Of a stretch of DNA of 64,000 nucleotides, positions 35,568 to 44,466 are shown piece after piece. The stretch is taken from the NCBI GenBank assembly GCA_035308165.1, contig DATGHC010000067.1, positions 62,001-126,000 on the forward strand, given 5' to 3'. The notes under the pieces are model-generated. The model saw only the letters and a list, made by a program, of their open reading frames with translations. It searched no databases and had not been told where the DNA came from. The position numbers were made by a program, and so were the translations under genes. Numbering within the stretch: the first letter of the stretch is position 1; every line of letters begins with the position of its first letter. The stretch is from DASTCZ01 sp035308165. GTDB lineage: Bacteria > Acidobacteriota > Terriglobia > Acidiferrales > UBA7541.

Positions 35568-36510
35568 TGTTTTGTCCCTGCTCGCGCAGCTTTTCAATCT
35601 CGGACTTAATTTCCAGCGCCAGACTGGTAATTTGCAATCCTTCTTCTTCAACGCCGGGGGTTTTCGAGAGCAGCGTGTTGGCCTCGCGCTGCATTTCTTG
35701 CAGCAGAAAGTCGAGCTTCTTGCCCATCTCTCCGGTGCCTCCAAGCAATTTGCCAAATTGTTCCACGTGGCTGGCCAGTCGCGCCAGCTCCTCGCTGACG
35801 TCGCTGCGTTCGGACAGCATCGCCGCTTCCTGCGCCAGACGCGCCGGGTCCATCGCACCTTCACCCAGCAAATCGCGCAACCGCGTCTCCAATCTCCTGG
35901 CGTAAGCCGGGCGCGACCGCTCGGCAAGCTCCACAATTTTCGCGGCGTTCTCGTCAACTCGCGCCAGATGCCGCCGCATCACCTCGGCGAGCGCCCGCCC
36001 CTCGACAAACTGCATCTCTTCAAGCCGCGCTACGGCCTGCGTCACGCATTCCGCCGCCATCGCCGCAAGTTTTGCCGAGCTCTCCTCGGTCATCCCCCCC
36101 GCGGGAGTTCCCGGCGCGGCCACCACTCCGGGCAAGCGCATCAGCGCAATCAAGTCCGGCTCGCCTTGCAATCCAAATTGCTGCCGCAGGTTATCGGCCG
36201 ATTGCAAATATGCCTCCGCCAACTCACGGTTGATCTGCACCGCTGAAGTGCCTACCGGATCCACTCGCAGATTGACATCCACATGCCCGCGGTGCAATCG
36301 GTCGCGCAGTACTCGCCGAATCTCCGTCTCCAGCGATTCCAATCCCTCCGGCAGGCGCAGATGAATATCCAGGAAGCGGTGATTCACGCTGCGCAGGCTC
36401 GCGCGCATCGACCAGCCATCTCGCTCCAGTCGCGCTTCGGCGAAACCGGTCATGGATTTGAAGCCCATCGGGCGTGCCGCGCTTTGTGCGCGTGGGGCGG
36501 GTTCACTCAT
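35560..36510 (-). CDS. yicC: YicC/YloC family endoribonuclease
   Basis: A 316-residue protein. It opens with GFKSMTGFAEARLERDGWSM and SVNHRFLDIHLRLPEGLESL. The C-terminal catalytic DUF1732 region has LLGGTGEMGKKLDFLLQEMQ and REANTLLSKT. Members cut RNA and in E. coli affect RyhB turnover. It overlaps the upstream ABC transporter stop by four bases and gmk by eight, so all three are translated together. The rapZ gene in the same run is another RNA-turnover factor. Confidence 0.95.
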   Translation of the reverse strand: MSEPAPRAQSAARPMGFKSMTGFAEARLERDGWSMRASLRSVNHRFLDIHLRLPEGLESLETEIRRVLRDRLHRGHVDVNLRVDPVGTSAVQINRELAEAYLQSADNLRQQFGLQGEPDLIALMRLPGVVAAPGTPAGGMTEESSAKLAAMAAECVTQAVARLEEMQFVEGRALAEVMRRHLARVDENAAKIVELAERSRPAYARRLETRLRDLLGEGAMDPARLAQEAAMLSERSDVSEELARLASHVEQFGKLLGGTGEMGKKLDFLLQEMQREANTLLSKTPGVEEEGLQITSLALEIKSEIEKLREQGQNIE

Positions 36511-38435
36511 GGTTGCGCCGCTCCCCTTTGCGCAGATGGAACCACAGGTACCGATGGCTGCATCGGCGCTTCCGCGTCTGCGAATTGCATTTCGTACAGC
36601 CGCGCGTAGATGCCTCCGCGCGCCAGCAATTCGTGGTGCTTGCCCATCTCGCGGATTGTACCCTCATCCAACACCGCTATTTTGTCCGCTCGCCGTATCG
36701 TGGAAAGCCGGTGGGCAATCACAAACACCGTGCGCCCTACCATTAGGTTCGCTATCGCCTTCTGCACCAGCATCTCCGATTCCGAATCCAGTTCGGATGT
36801 CGCTTCGTCGAGTATCAAAATTGGCGAATCCTTCAAGATCGCCCGCGCGATGGCCAATCGTTGGCGCTGCCCTCCGCTCAGCCTCTGGCCGCGGTCGCCA
36901 ATCCTGGTCTGGTATCCATCGGGCATTTCTTCGATAAAATCATGGGCAAGTGCGGCTTGCGCCGCGGCCACCACGCGCTCCTTCGGCAATCCTGGCCGAC
37001 CATAACAAATATTATTCCAGACCGTGTCGTTAAACAGGATCGTTTCCTGAGTGACGATGGCTATCTGCTCGCGCAGCGAACGAAGGGTTACGCCGGCGAT
37101 GTCGTGGCCGTCAAAACGGACTGCGCCAGAAACCGGAGAGTGGAATCGCGGCAAAAGATTGACGAGCGTGGTTTTTCCCGCGCCGCTGCAACCAACGATG
37201 GCCACCACTTCGCCGGCGCGCGCGGTGAGATTCACATTCCGCAGGACGGGCGCATCCGGGTTGTAAGCAAAACTGACATTGTTGAGCTCAATGTCGCGTG
37301 TGAACGGCGGAAGAGACTTGGCGCCGGGCTGCTCGGATTGTTCTTCTTCCAGCGCGAGGAAATCGAAGACCTGAATCGTGGCGCCGCGCGCCTGCTCCAG
37401 TTGCTGGTAGAAAACACCGATGCGTTTGAGGGGCGTGTAGGCAAGCAACAGCGCACCCACAAAGCTTGCAAAGATACCCGTCGTCATTACACCGTGATTG
37501 ATTCTGTCACGCGCCAAAATAACTGAGGCCGCGATTACGCATCCGGCAAGAATATCCATCAATACGCCATTGAGATTATAGGCAGTAATCCAGCGCATGT
37601 TTTCGCGAAGGAGCCGGCGGGCAGTCTCACGGAATTTCCCAACCTCGAAGCCTTCCATGCCGAAGGCCTTCACCACCCGATTGCCAGCCACCCCCTCCTG
37701 GATCATCTGGTTCAGTTCACCGAGCCGATTCTGACTCTTCTCAACGGATTTCCGGATAAGGCGTCCCAGTTTAGAGAGGGGTAGAAGAACCACAGGCAAA
37801 ACAATCAGGGCTCCAAGTGCCATCTTCCATTGCAGGATAAACAGCACTGCGGTGTAGGCCATCAGGCTGAACCCCTGAAGAAAGAAATCCGCAAGATATT
37901 CGGACATGGCTACGCGAACTCGCTCGACGTCGCTTATCGTGGCAGACATCAGACGCCCGATAGGATGGTGCTGGAAGAATCCGATAGGCTGGCGGATGAG
38001 TTTGGCGTAAACGTTGTTTCGCAAATCCGTGATGGCCGAGAGCCCGATATATTGAATAATCATCGTGCCCACAAATTCCGTCAGCCCCTTGAAAAGAAAG
38101 ATTGCCAGAAGCGCGATTCCAAAAACAGCGCCGGGATTGTGAATACTGTGCGGAAAGAATGAATTCAGGTAGATGGTGAGATTGTTCCAGGGCAGCGTGA
38201 CCAAGGGGGTCGGCGCGGCGGAATCGGGGCTGTGCGGAACGAGGACGCGGTCCAGAATTGGCCGGAACATCAGCGCAATCAATGCGTTGCCCGCGCCGGA
38301 AAGCAGCAGGAACAGCGCGCCAACGGCCAGCCACGCGCGATAGAGGCGCACGGTCCCGAACAATCGCCGAAACTCGACTGGAATCATCACGGAATCGCGC
38401 CCCGCGCGGGCTTCATCCTCCCCTGGAGAAACCAT
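36507..38435 (-). CDS. MsbA-like ABC exporter, fused permease and ATPase
   Basis: A transporter of about 642 residues with six membrane helices (residues ~25-330) and a C-terminal ATPase. The ATPase has IVGCSGAGKTTLVNLLPRFH (Walker A), LSGGQRQRLAIARAILKDSP (signature) and ILILDEATSELDSES (Walker B). It lies in a run with lptB, lptC/A, rpoN and rapZ, so a lipid A-core flippase role is likely, though not proven. The start is uncertain: ATG 38435 is used, and ATG 38387 also fits. Confidence 0.9.
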   Translation of the reverse strand: MVSPGEDEARAGRDSVMIPVEFRRLFGTVRLYRAWLAVGALFLLLSGAGNALIALMFRPILDRVLVPHSPDSAAPTPLVTLPWNNLTIYLNSFFPHSIHNPGAVFGIALLAIFLFKGLTEFVGTMIIQYIGLSAITDLRNNVYAKLIRQPIGFFQHHPIGRLMSATISDVERVRVAMSEYLADFFLQGFSLMAYTAVLFILQWKMALGALIVLPVVLLPLSKLGRLIRKSVEKSQNRLGELNQMIQEGVAGNRVVKAFGMEGFEVGKFRETARRLLRENMRWITAYNLNGVLMDILAGCVIAASVILARDRINHGVMTTGIFASFVGALLLAYTPLKRIGVFYQQLEQARGATIQVFDFLALEEEQSEQPGAKSLPPFTRDIELNNVSFAYNPDAPVLRNVNLTARAGEVVAIVGCSGAGKTTLVNLLPRFHSPVSGAVRFDGHDIAGVTLRSLREQIAIVTQETILFNDTVWNNICYGRPGLPKERVVAAAQAALAHDFIEEMPDGYQTRIGDRGQRLSGGQRQRLAIARAILKDSPILILDEATSELDSESEMLVQKAIANLMVGRTVFVIAHRLSTIRRADKIAVLDEGTIREMGKHHELLARGGIYARLYEMQFADAEAPMQPSVPVVPSAQRGAAQP

Positions 38436-38465
38436 ACGGCCTTTGCGGCCGCGCCAAATTATCAA

Positions 38466-39353
38466 TCAGCTTAGATGCCGGTTCAAATCGCGGTGCGTAA
38501 CTTTTGCATGATAGCCGTGGCGCGCCAACGCCTTCCTGACCGCTTCGGCCAGCATCACGGAACGGTGCCGCCCGCCCGTGCAGCCTATCGCGATTGTGAG
38601 ATAGCTCTTCCCTTCCTGAATGTAGTGCGGGATCAGATAAACCAAAAGATCCGTTATGCGCTTCAAGAATTCGTCCGTTTGCGGGAAGGATTTGATATAG
38701 CGCGCCACTCGCGGATCCTTGCCGGAAAATGGACGCAGCCGCGCGACAAAGTGCGGGTTGGGAAGGAAGCGCACATCGAAAACCAGATCGGCGTCGGCGG
38801 GCACGCCATAGCGATATCCGAAACTGACCAGCGAAACCAGAAGCGGGCGCTGGCCGCGCGTCTGGAAACGATCGGTGATGAATTGGCGCAGCTCGTGAAC
38901 GTTGAACTTGGTGGTATCAATTACAACGTCCGCAAGCTTCTGGATCGGCGCCATCATCTGGCGCTCCCGCCGCAGTCCCTCACGCACCGGGCGATCATGA
39001 CCGAGCGGGTGCGGGCGGCGAGTTTCGCTGAATCGCCGCAGCAGGGATTCCTCGCTGGCCTCGATGAACACCAGCTCGGCGGGGTATCCCTCGCGGTGAA
39101 GCTGGCGAATAGTTTCAGGAAGCTTCAAGAGCTGACTTCCCTCGCGCGCGTCCACCAAAAGGGCGGCGCGCGAAATTTCACTGGCTCCGGCGAAATGCAT
39201 CTCACTGAAAATGGGAATCAGTTCAACGGGAAGGTTGTCAACGCAGTAGAAGCCCAGGTCTTCAAACGTTTTGAGGACGGTGCTCTTTCCCGACCCGCTC
39301 AGCCCGGTGAGAATCACCAGTTGGCGGTTTTCGCGGCTGGTCTTGCGCTTCAC
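38466..39353 (-). CDS. rapZ: RNase adapter protein RapZ / YvcJ
   Basis: A 295-residue protein. The P-loop is VILTGLSGSGKSTVLKTFED; GFYCVDNLPVELIPIFSE follows. The C-terminal half has SFGYRYGVPADADLVFDVRF, LPNPHFVARLRPFSGKD and IAIGCTGGRHRSVMLAE. In E. coli RapZ guides RNase E to the sRNA GlmZ and links it to cell-wall precursor levels; in Gram-positives it is YvcJ. It follows rpoN by 12 bases, as in the classic rpoN cluster, although hpf and ptsN are missing. Confidence 0.95.
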   Translation of the reverse strand: MKRKTSRENRQLVILTGLSGSGKSTVLKTFEDLGFYCVDNLPVELIPIFSEMHFAGASEISRAALLVDAREGSQLLKLPETIRQLHREGYPAELVFIEASEESLLRRFSETRRPHPLGHDRPVREGLRRERQMMAPIQKLADVVIDTTKFNVHELRQFITDRFQTRGQRPLLVSLVSFGYRYGVPADADLVFDVRFLPNPHFVARLRPFSGKDPRVARYIKSFPQTDEFLKRITDLLVYLIPHYIQEGKSYLTIAIGCTGGRHRSVMLAEAVRKALARHGYHAKVTHRDLNRHLS

Positions 39354-39365
39354 CGACGGGCGCGC

Positions 39366-41066
39366 CTATGCCTTGACCCGGCGCTGGTGCGTGCTGGGAA
39401 TTCGGAGAACTTCGCGGTATTTCGCGACCGTGCGGCGAGTGACTTGAATGCCGGCTTCGCTGAGTTTCTTCGCGATGGCGTCATCGGTGAGCGGCTTCGA
39501 CGAGTCTTCTTCCTCGATCATTTTCTTCACCAGACGTTTCAATGAAGAAAGCGACATGTTGCCGCCCTCGGGGCCGTTCACCGACTCAGAGAAGAACGAA
39601 CGCAACTCGATGACTCCTTGCGGCGTGTGCGCATATTTGCTGGCTACGGCGCGGCTTACTGTGGAGGGATGCACGCCGACTTCCTCGGCGACTTCCTTGA
39701 TCATCATGGGCTTCAAGTGATCGGGGCCAAAATCAAGGAATTCTCCCTGCCGGCGAATCACGGACTGGCACACGCGAAGGATGGTGTGCTTGCGCTGCTC
39801 AATATTCTTCAAGAGTTGGATGGCCGCCGTGAACCGCTCTTTCACGTAATTCCGAACGTCGCGGTCTGCGGCGTCGCGCGCGAGCAATCGGCGATACACG
39901 GGGCTCAGCCGCAACTGGGGCAAATCGTCCTCGTTGAGGAAAACCTGCCAATCGTCGTCCACCTTGCGGAAATAAACGTCCGGCTCAACCAGCCGCGGCT
40001 GCGTCTTGTTGTAACGCAACCCGGGGCGCGGGTCGAGCTTGCGGATCACGTCCATCGCGCGCTTCACAAGTTCATACGGACGGTTGAGCGCGCGGGCAAT
40101 CTCCTTGAGTTGATTGCTTTGTAGCAGCTTCCAGAGCGGTGAATCGGGTTCGACCAGCGCGGCCGGCTCCGCAAGCACCGGCGGTGCGCTGCCATTTGAA
40201 GATACTGCGGATACCGCGAGGTCCACCGCCAGTTTTTCTTCGGTCTCCTCTATGTGCTCTGAATTCAATCCTTCCGATTCCGGCGTCGCCTGCTTCGCCC
40301 CAGCCGGATTACCCTCGGCGATAATCGCGGTGCTGGGCTGCGCTTCGGCAACCTTCGGATTCACGCTTCCGGCGGCCAGCGTTTTCTTGGGCAGACACTC
40401 GGAGACCAGTTGCTGCGCCAGCATGTTTTGCGGATCGAGGACCTTGAGCTGGATCAGCAGGCACTCGCGCAAATTGCGCGCGCCAACCCCCAACGGATCG
40501 AATTCCTGCACCACGGCCAGCGCCTCTTCCACGTCGTCCATGGTATAGCCGCCGTTCAATGCCACTTCCTCGAGCGAGGCCGTCAGATAGCCATCCTCGT
40601 CCAGATTCCCAATGATAGTTTCCGCGATTTCGCGGACCGTCTCGCTGCAAACGATCCCGTGCAATTGCCATTCGAGATGGTCGGTCAGCCCTTCCGGGGA
40701 CGACAGGAATTTTTCAAAGGAGGGCCGCTCAATCACTTCCCTCTCGCGGTTGGATCCGTCATTCGTTCCGGAATCCAGATACTGGTAGAGCGCGGACACA
40801 TCGAACTCATCAAATGGGTTCGCTGCTTCGGTTTCCGGCAATTTTTCCGTTTCAGCCTTCAGGAATGTTTCGGTGCTGTAGTCTTCACTGATGGGGGTTT
40901 CTTCGGTGACTTCTTCCAGAACGGGATTGGCCACCAATTCCGTGTTCAACATTTCGCGCAGTTCCAGCCGGTTCAGCGCCAGCACGCTCACCATTTGAAC
41001 AAGGCCCGGCGTCAGAATCTGCTTCTGCGAAACCTTGAGATGCAGTTTTGGCTGGAGCCAGCTCAT
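39366..41066 (-). CDS. rpoN: RNA polymerase sigma-54 factor
   Basis: A 566-residue RpoN. Region I is LQPKLHLKVSQKQILTPGLV, with the usual Gln/Leu pattern, and an acidic region II follows. Then come the core-binding domain (IIGNLDEDGYLTASLEEVAL), the HTH (EEVGVHPSTVSRAVASKYAH), and the RpoN box ARRTVAKYREVLRIPS. A stretch of about 85 residues (226-310, PSTAIIAEGNPAGAKQATPE and similar) is inserted in the core-binding domain between VSECLPKK and LWKLLQSNQL. Sigma-54 needs AAA+ activators; none is in the window, but a Fis-type HTH protein is. Confidence 0.96.
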   Translation of the reverse strand: MSWLQPKLHLKVSQKQILTPGLVQMVSVLALNRLELREMLNTELVANPVLEEVTEETPISEDYSTETFLKAETEKLPETEAANPFDEFDVSALYQYLDSGTNDGSNREREVIERPSFEKFLSSPEGLTDHLEWQLHGIVCSETVREIAETIIGNLDEDGYLTASLEEVALNGGYTMDDVEEALAVVQEFDPLGVGARNLRECLLIQLKVLDPQNMLAQQLVSECLPKKTLAAGSVNPKVAEAQPSTAIIAEGNPAGAKQATPESEGLNSEHIEETEEKLAVDLAVSAVSSNGSAPPVLAEPAALVEPDSPLWKLLQSNQLKEIARALNRPYELVKRAMDVIRKLDPRPGLRYNKTQPRLVEPDVYFRKVDDDWQVFLNEDDLPQLRLSPVYRRLLARDAADRDVRNYVKERFTAAIQLLKNIEQRKHTILRVCQSVIRRQGEFLDFGPDHLKPMMIKEVAEEVGVHPSTVSRAVASKYAHTPQGVIELRSFFSESVNGPEGGNMSLSSLKRLVKKMIEEEDSSKPLTDDAIAKKLSEAGIQVTRRTVAKYREVLRIPSTHQRRVKA

Positions 41067-41115
41067 GGCCGAACTTCGCGTTGTGTCCGCGTTCTCCTAA
41101 TCAAATCCTAAATAA

Positions 41116-41841
41116 TCAGTGCAACCGGAATCGCTCGCCCAGATAGACGCGCCGGACTTCCGCGTCCTCGCTAAGCTCTTGGGGCGTGCCCGACCGAAAA
41201 ATCTTCCCGCTGCTGATAATATACGCCCTATTTGTCACCGAAAGGGTAGCCGGAACATTGTGGTCTGTGACCAGCACACCGATGCCGCTGGCGCTCAAAT
41301 CTCCAATCAGCCTTTGCAGCTCCACCACGGTCAGCGGGTCAATACCGGAGAATGGCTCATCGAGCAGGATAAATGCCGGCTCGAGCACCAGCGAACGGGC
41401 AATCTCCAATCTGCGGCGCTCGCCACCCGATAAATTATAGGCCCGATTGTAGCGGACTGTCTCTAGGCCCATTTGCGCCAAAAGCTCTTCCAGGCGGTCC
41501 CGCTCCTGTTCATTCGTAAGCGAAAGCGTTTCCAGCACCGCGCGCAAGTTTTCTTCGACCGTCAACTGCCTGAATACCGATGGCTCCTGAGGAAGATAGC
41601 TGATGCCGCTGCGGGCCCGGAGATACATGGGGAGGTCCGTTATGTCGTCGCCATCTAGCAGGACCTGGCCGGAATCGGGCCGGGCCAGACCAACCATGAT
41701 GTAAAAAGTGGTCGTTTTTCCCGCGCCATTTGGCCCTAAAAGGCCAACTACTTCACCCTGCTGGATTTCCAGGCTGACGTCATTGACTACCTTACGGCCT
41801 CGATAGGTCTTGTTGATCTCGGTGGCCTGGAATCTCAGCAT
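41116..41841 (-). CDS. lptB: LPS export ABC transporter ATPase LptB
   Basis: A 241-residue ATPase with Walker A GLLGPNGAGKTTTFYIMVGL, Q-loop YLPQEPSVFRQLTVEEN, signature YNLSGGERRRLEIARSL and Walker B FILLDEPFSGIDP. These match LptB, which powers LPS movement to the outer membrane with LptFG, C and A. The lptC/A gene lies six bases upstream, and rpoN follows 49 bases later. The permeases LptF and LptG are not in the window. Confidence 0.95.
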   Translation of the reverse strand: MLRFQATEINKTYRGRKVVNDVSLEIQQGEVVGLLGPNGAGKTTTFYIMVGLARPDSGQVLLDGDDITDLPMYLRARSGISYLPQEPSVFRQLTVEENLRAVLETLSLTNEQERDRLEELLAQMGLETVRYNRAYNLSGGERRRLEIARSLVLEPAFILLDEPFSGIDPLTVVELQRLIGDLSASGIGVLVTDHNVPATLSVTNRAYIISSGKIFRSGTPQELSEDAEVRRVYLGERFRLH

Positions 41842-41847
41842 TGGGCT

Positions 41848-44409
41848 TCATTTCTTGACCCGGTATCGCGTGACGGTGCGCGAACCTTCATCCGACTCTA
41901 CAAGAATCGTATCATCCGCTAGAAACAAGGTCAATTGACGGCCCTTGGTCGAGTTTCCAGCATCGTCGTAAAGTGTTGGATTTCCACCAGAAAGGATGAA
42001 TTTACCAGCGACAGCATCGTAATCTGCCCGCTCAGCGGTGCCCCGACGGTCATTTTGCTTCACGATAACATTGCCCGTCGCCACCGCATGGTCCAGCCGT
42101 TTTGCGGCCCCCAATCCAGTTGATTGGGAGTTTGGCAATGATTGTGCTGGAGATTTCATCGAAGTAAAGAATAGATCGCAGGCCTGCCCGCCGATAGACC
42201 CCTTCTGCGATTCGGCAGTAAACCCCTTGTCCAAATGCACCATCGATTTTTCATCGAAGTACGTGAGCGAACCAGATCGGATCCGCCACACATCAGGTTT
42301 AGGTGGTGCCCCGGACGCGTCGGTTGGCACAACCTGCGCTCCGGATGACCCTTTGCCCGTCCCAGACTTCGGACTTTGAAATAGCGGGTTTGTTCCAGCA
42401 GCCGATGGCACCTGGACGAATACTGCACGCACATTTCCGCGAGCATCCAGTTGGTTCGTCGGGCGATTCAGCTCGATCTCGTCGGCCTCCATGATCGAAT
42501 CGCCCTGCCATAGTCGCGCGTGCCCCGAATACACGGCGTGTCCGGTGGCCGAATTGCCTACCAAATGCTCCGCAATAATATTGGCAGGATCAGGTCCAAG
42601 ACTGGGTGACATTCCCATTCCGCCGCCGGAGTTAGCATCTGTTTTTGTCCCGGTTGGTTTTCGATAGGTGGTCAGAACATTGCCGTCAGCGCGCATTTCA
42701 TCGGTGCGCTGATTGAAGGTAATGGAGTCGGCCTTGGTCCGCGTCGCTGCATCGGCGGCCTCTGCTGATCCAGTAAGAGTGGCCAACTCGCTCGCGCGAT
42801 CCATGTGCGCCTTAGCGGCCTGCCCGGAACGATCGGCGTAATGCAAGCGGACATTGCCGCTTTGATCCAGTGTGGTCCACTGCCCTTGCGTATCAAATTC
42901 CGCGGCCAAGTCCTGTGAAGTGGAAGTCTGTGGCAGCTTGCCTGGCAAATCTTGTTCCACCTCCGCGCCCCCGTGAGCCTCCATGTGCCTCAGATGACTG
43001 CGGTCACTGAAATCTGTTTCGATCCTCTCACCTTTAATTCGGAGGACGCGTTGTTGAGAGTTTGCCTGTCCGGGAATTTGTTCGTGCGAAATCATCGTCG
43101 CCGGCGCCAACGTGCGCGCGCTTCCAGGCCTGTAAGCAGGCCGCGTGCCCGGTTGCTTCGGTGGGGCAGGAACGAAGTCCATTACCATTGCCGCGGTTTC
43201 TATCGTGCGCGTGTGGCTGCCGCTGGTGGAATCAATTTTGACTCCGCCATTGGCGTTGAACGTCTTCGGCTGATTGAACTTGGGAACCATATCCAAATCC
43301 ACGCGTGCGGCGGTAAAATGGTTCGTGTCCGTGGAAGTCTTGTCGTCCCCTACCACATTTCCAACTGCCGACAATTTCTTAATCCATCCTTCCGGCGCCA
43401 GATCCGCGATGAATTGATCCGCGGTAACAGACCCGCTTCCCTTTGCGTCGGCCGAGCGCATTTGCGGGCGGCCGTTAGAATCTCCTAGAGCCGTCACGCG
43501 ACTGGCATGGAAGTCCTTGTCGAGATCGACGCTGAGTTGCGCTGCCCGCAATTCACGCTTGTATGGGTCCGCGGGTGTTGCCGCGGCCGTGGTGGCCACT
43601 TGCGCGCCCTGGTTCGGATGAATATCCTGTGTGGCCACAACCGGGCCGTCCAAAAACATCACCCGCGATTCTCGGCGAAATTCCACCCTGGAGCCCGTCA
43701 ATTTCACGGGAGATGCCGCCATGGCCGCAGCCGCGGGGTCTTTCAGCGTGTTGCTCGGCGCGGCAGGCGTGAGATTCATTTCCACGTTCTTGCGCAAAAT
43801 CATGATCCCGCTGTCGGAGCGGTAGGTCACACCTGTGGCTTTTCCATCGCCGCCCGGAAAAGTGAATTCTATCGGCTGATCGGTGGTCGCCTCACCCGAG
43901 TCCTTGTCAAATGTCACACCCTTTGTGGTGGCATGCACCACGCGGGCTTTCACGGCGCTTCCAGACGGTGCAGCCGAGACACGGCGAGATTCCTCGGCGC
44001 TTTCCAGGTCCAATTGAACAGCACCGGCGCAAAAGAAACGGTCCGGGTCGGCCAGGTACTCGCAGGAGTGTGTATGAATATTATCGGAGCGATCGCCTTT
44101 GCGGCCGAAAATGGTTATCCAAACATCCTCGAGCAAGGTGCGATTGGTGTCCTTGTAGACGGTGACGGTTGAAGCCCGGACCGTGAACAGCGTCTTATCC
44201 TTATCGCCGCTGGAATACGTAAATGTTTGCGAGCTCTTCTCAACCTCCGCCGGGACCGTGGGAGGCGAATTCTTTTGGGCGTCACGGGCTTGAAATGAGT
44301 GGCGAATGTAAACCACAACCATTCCCAATACCATCACCCCAGCGATCATGGCCGCCCAGCGAGCGTAGCGATTGGCTTGAGTGGTGCGCATAACCGGCTC
44401 GAATGCCAT
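41848..44409 (-). CDS. LptC-LptA fusion / OstA-like LPS transport protein
   Basis: An 853-residue protein. One N-terminal membrane anchor (YARWAAMIAGVMVLGMVVVY) is followed by an LptC-like domain (about 60-230, FTYSSGDKDKTLFTVRASTV). Several OstA/LptA-like stretches follow up to the end, for example GVKIDSTSGS, HTRTIETAAMVMDF and RTKADSITFNQRTDEMRADG. It probably bridges the periplasm and passes LPS to LptD. It is far longer than separate LptC (about 190) or LptA (about 185). The gene is directly upstream of lptB. The start ATG has AAGGGG just before it; ATG 44391 is possible. Confidence 0.88.
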   Translation of the reverse strand: MAFEPVMRTTQANRYARWAAMIAGVMVLGMVVVYIRHSFQARDAQKNSPPTVPAEVEKSSQTFTYSSGDKDKTLFTVRASTVTVYKDTNRTLLEDVWITIFGRKGDRSDNIHTHSCEYLADPDRFFCAGAVQLDLESAEESRRVSAAPSGSAVKARVVHATTKGVTFDKDSGEATTDQPIEFTFPGGDGKATGVTYRSDSGIMILRKNVEMNLTPAAPSNTLKDPAAAAMAASPVKLTGSRVEFRRESRVMFLDGPVVATQDIHPNQGAQVATTAAATPADPYKRELRAAQLSVDLDKDFHASRVTALGDSNGRPQMRSADAKGSGSVTADQFIADLAPEGWIKKLSAVGNVVGDDKTSTDTNHFTAARVDLDMVPKFNQPKTFNANGGVKIDSTSGSHTRTIETAAMVMDFVPAPPKQPGTRPAYRPGSARTLAPATMISHEQIPGQANSQQRVLRIKGERIETDFSDRSHLRHMEAHGGAEVEQDLPGKLPQTSTSQDLAAEFDTQGQWTTLDQSGNVRLHYADRSGQAAKAHMDRASELATLTGSAEAADAATRTKADSITFNQRTDEMRADGNVLTTYRKPTGTKTDANSGGGMGMSPSLGPDPANIIAEHLVGNSATGHAVYSGHARLWQGDSIMEADEIELNRPTNQLDARGNVRAVFVQVPSAAGTNPLFQSPKSGTGKGSSGAQVVPTDASGAPPKPDVWRIRSGSLTYFDEKSMVHLDKGFTAESQKGSIGGQACDLFFTSMKSPAQSLPNSQSTGLGAAKRLDHAVATGNVIVKQNDRRGTAERADYDAVAGKFILSGGNPTLYDDAGNSTKGRQLTLFLADDTILVESDEGSRTVTRYRVKK

Positions 44410-44466
44410 GCCCCCTTATCCATTCTAGAACAATTGCAACGGCGTGGAGAGGCAAACCCGGCAGGT

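Noticed and set aside
35568..35957. N-terminal extension of guanylate kinase in the open frame
   Set aside because: This part lies wholly inside yicC in another frame and reads as Arg/Cys/Trp-rich noise; gmk starts near 35567.
38475..39545. 356-codon plus-strand frame
   Set aside because: It is antisense to rapZ and the end of rpoN, both well-supported genes.
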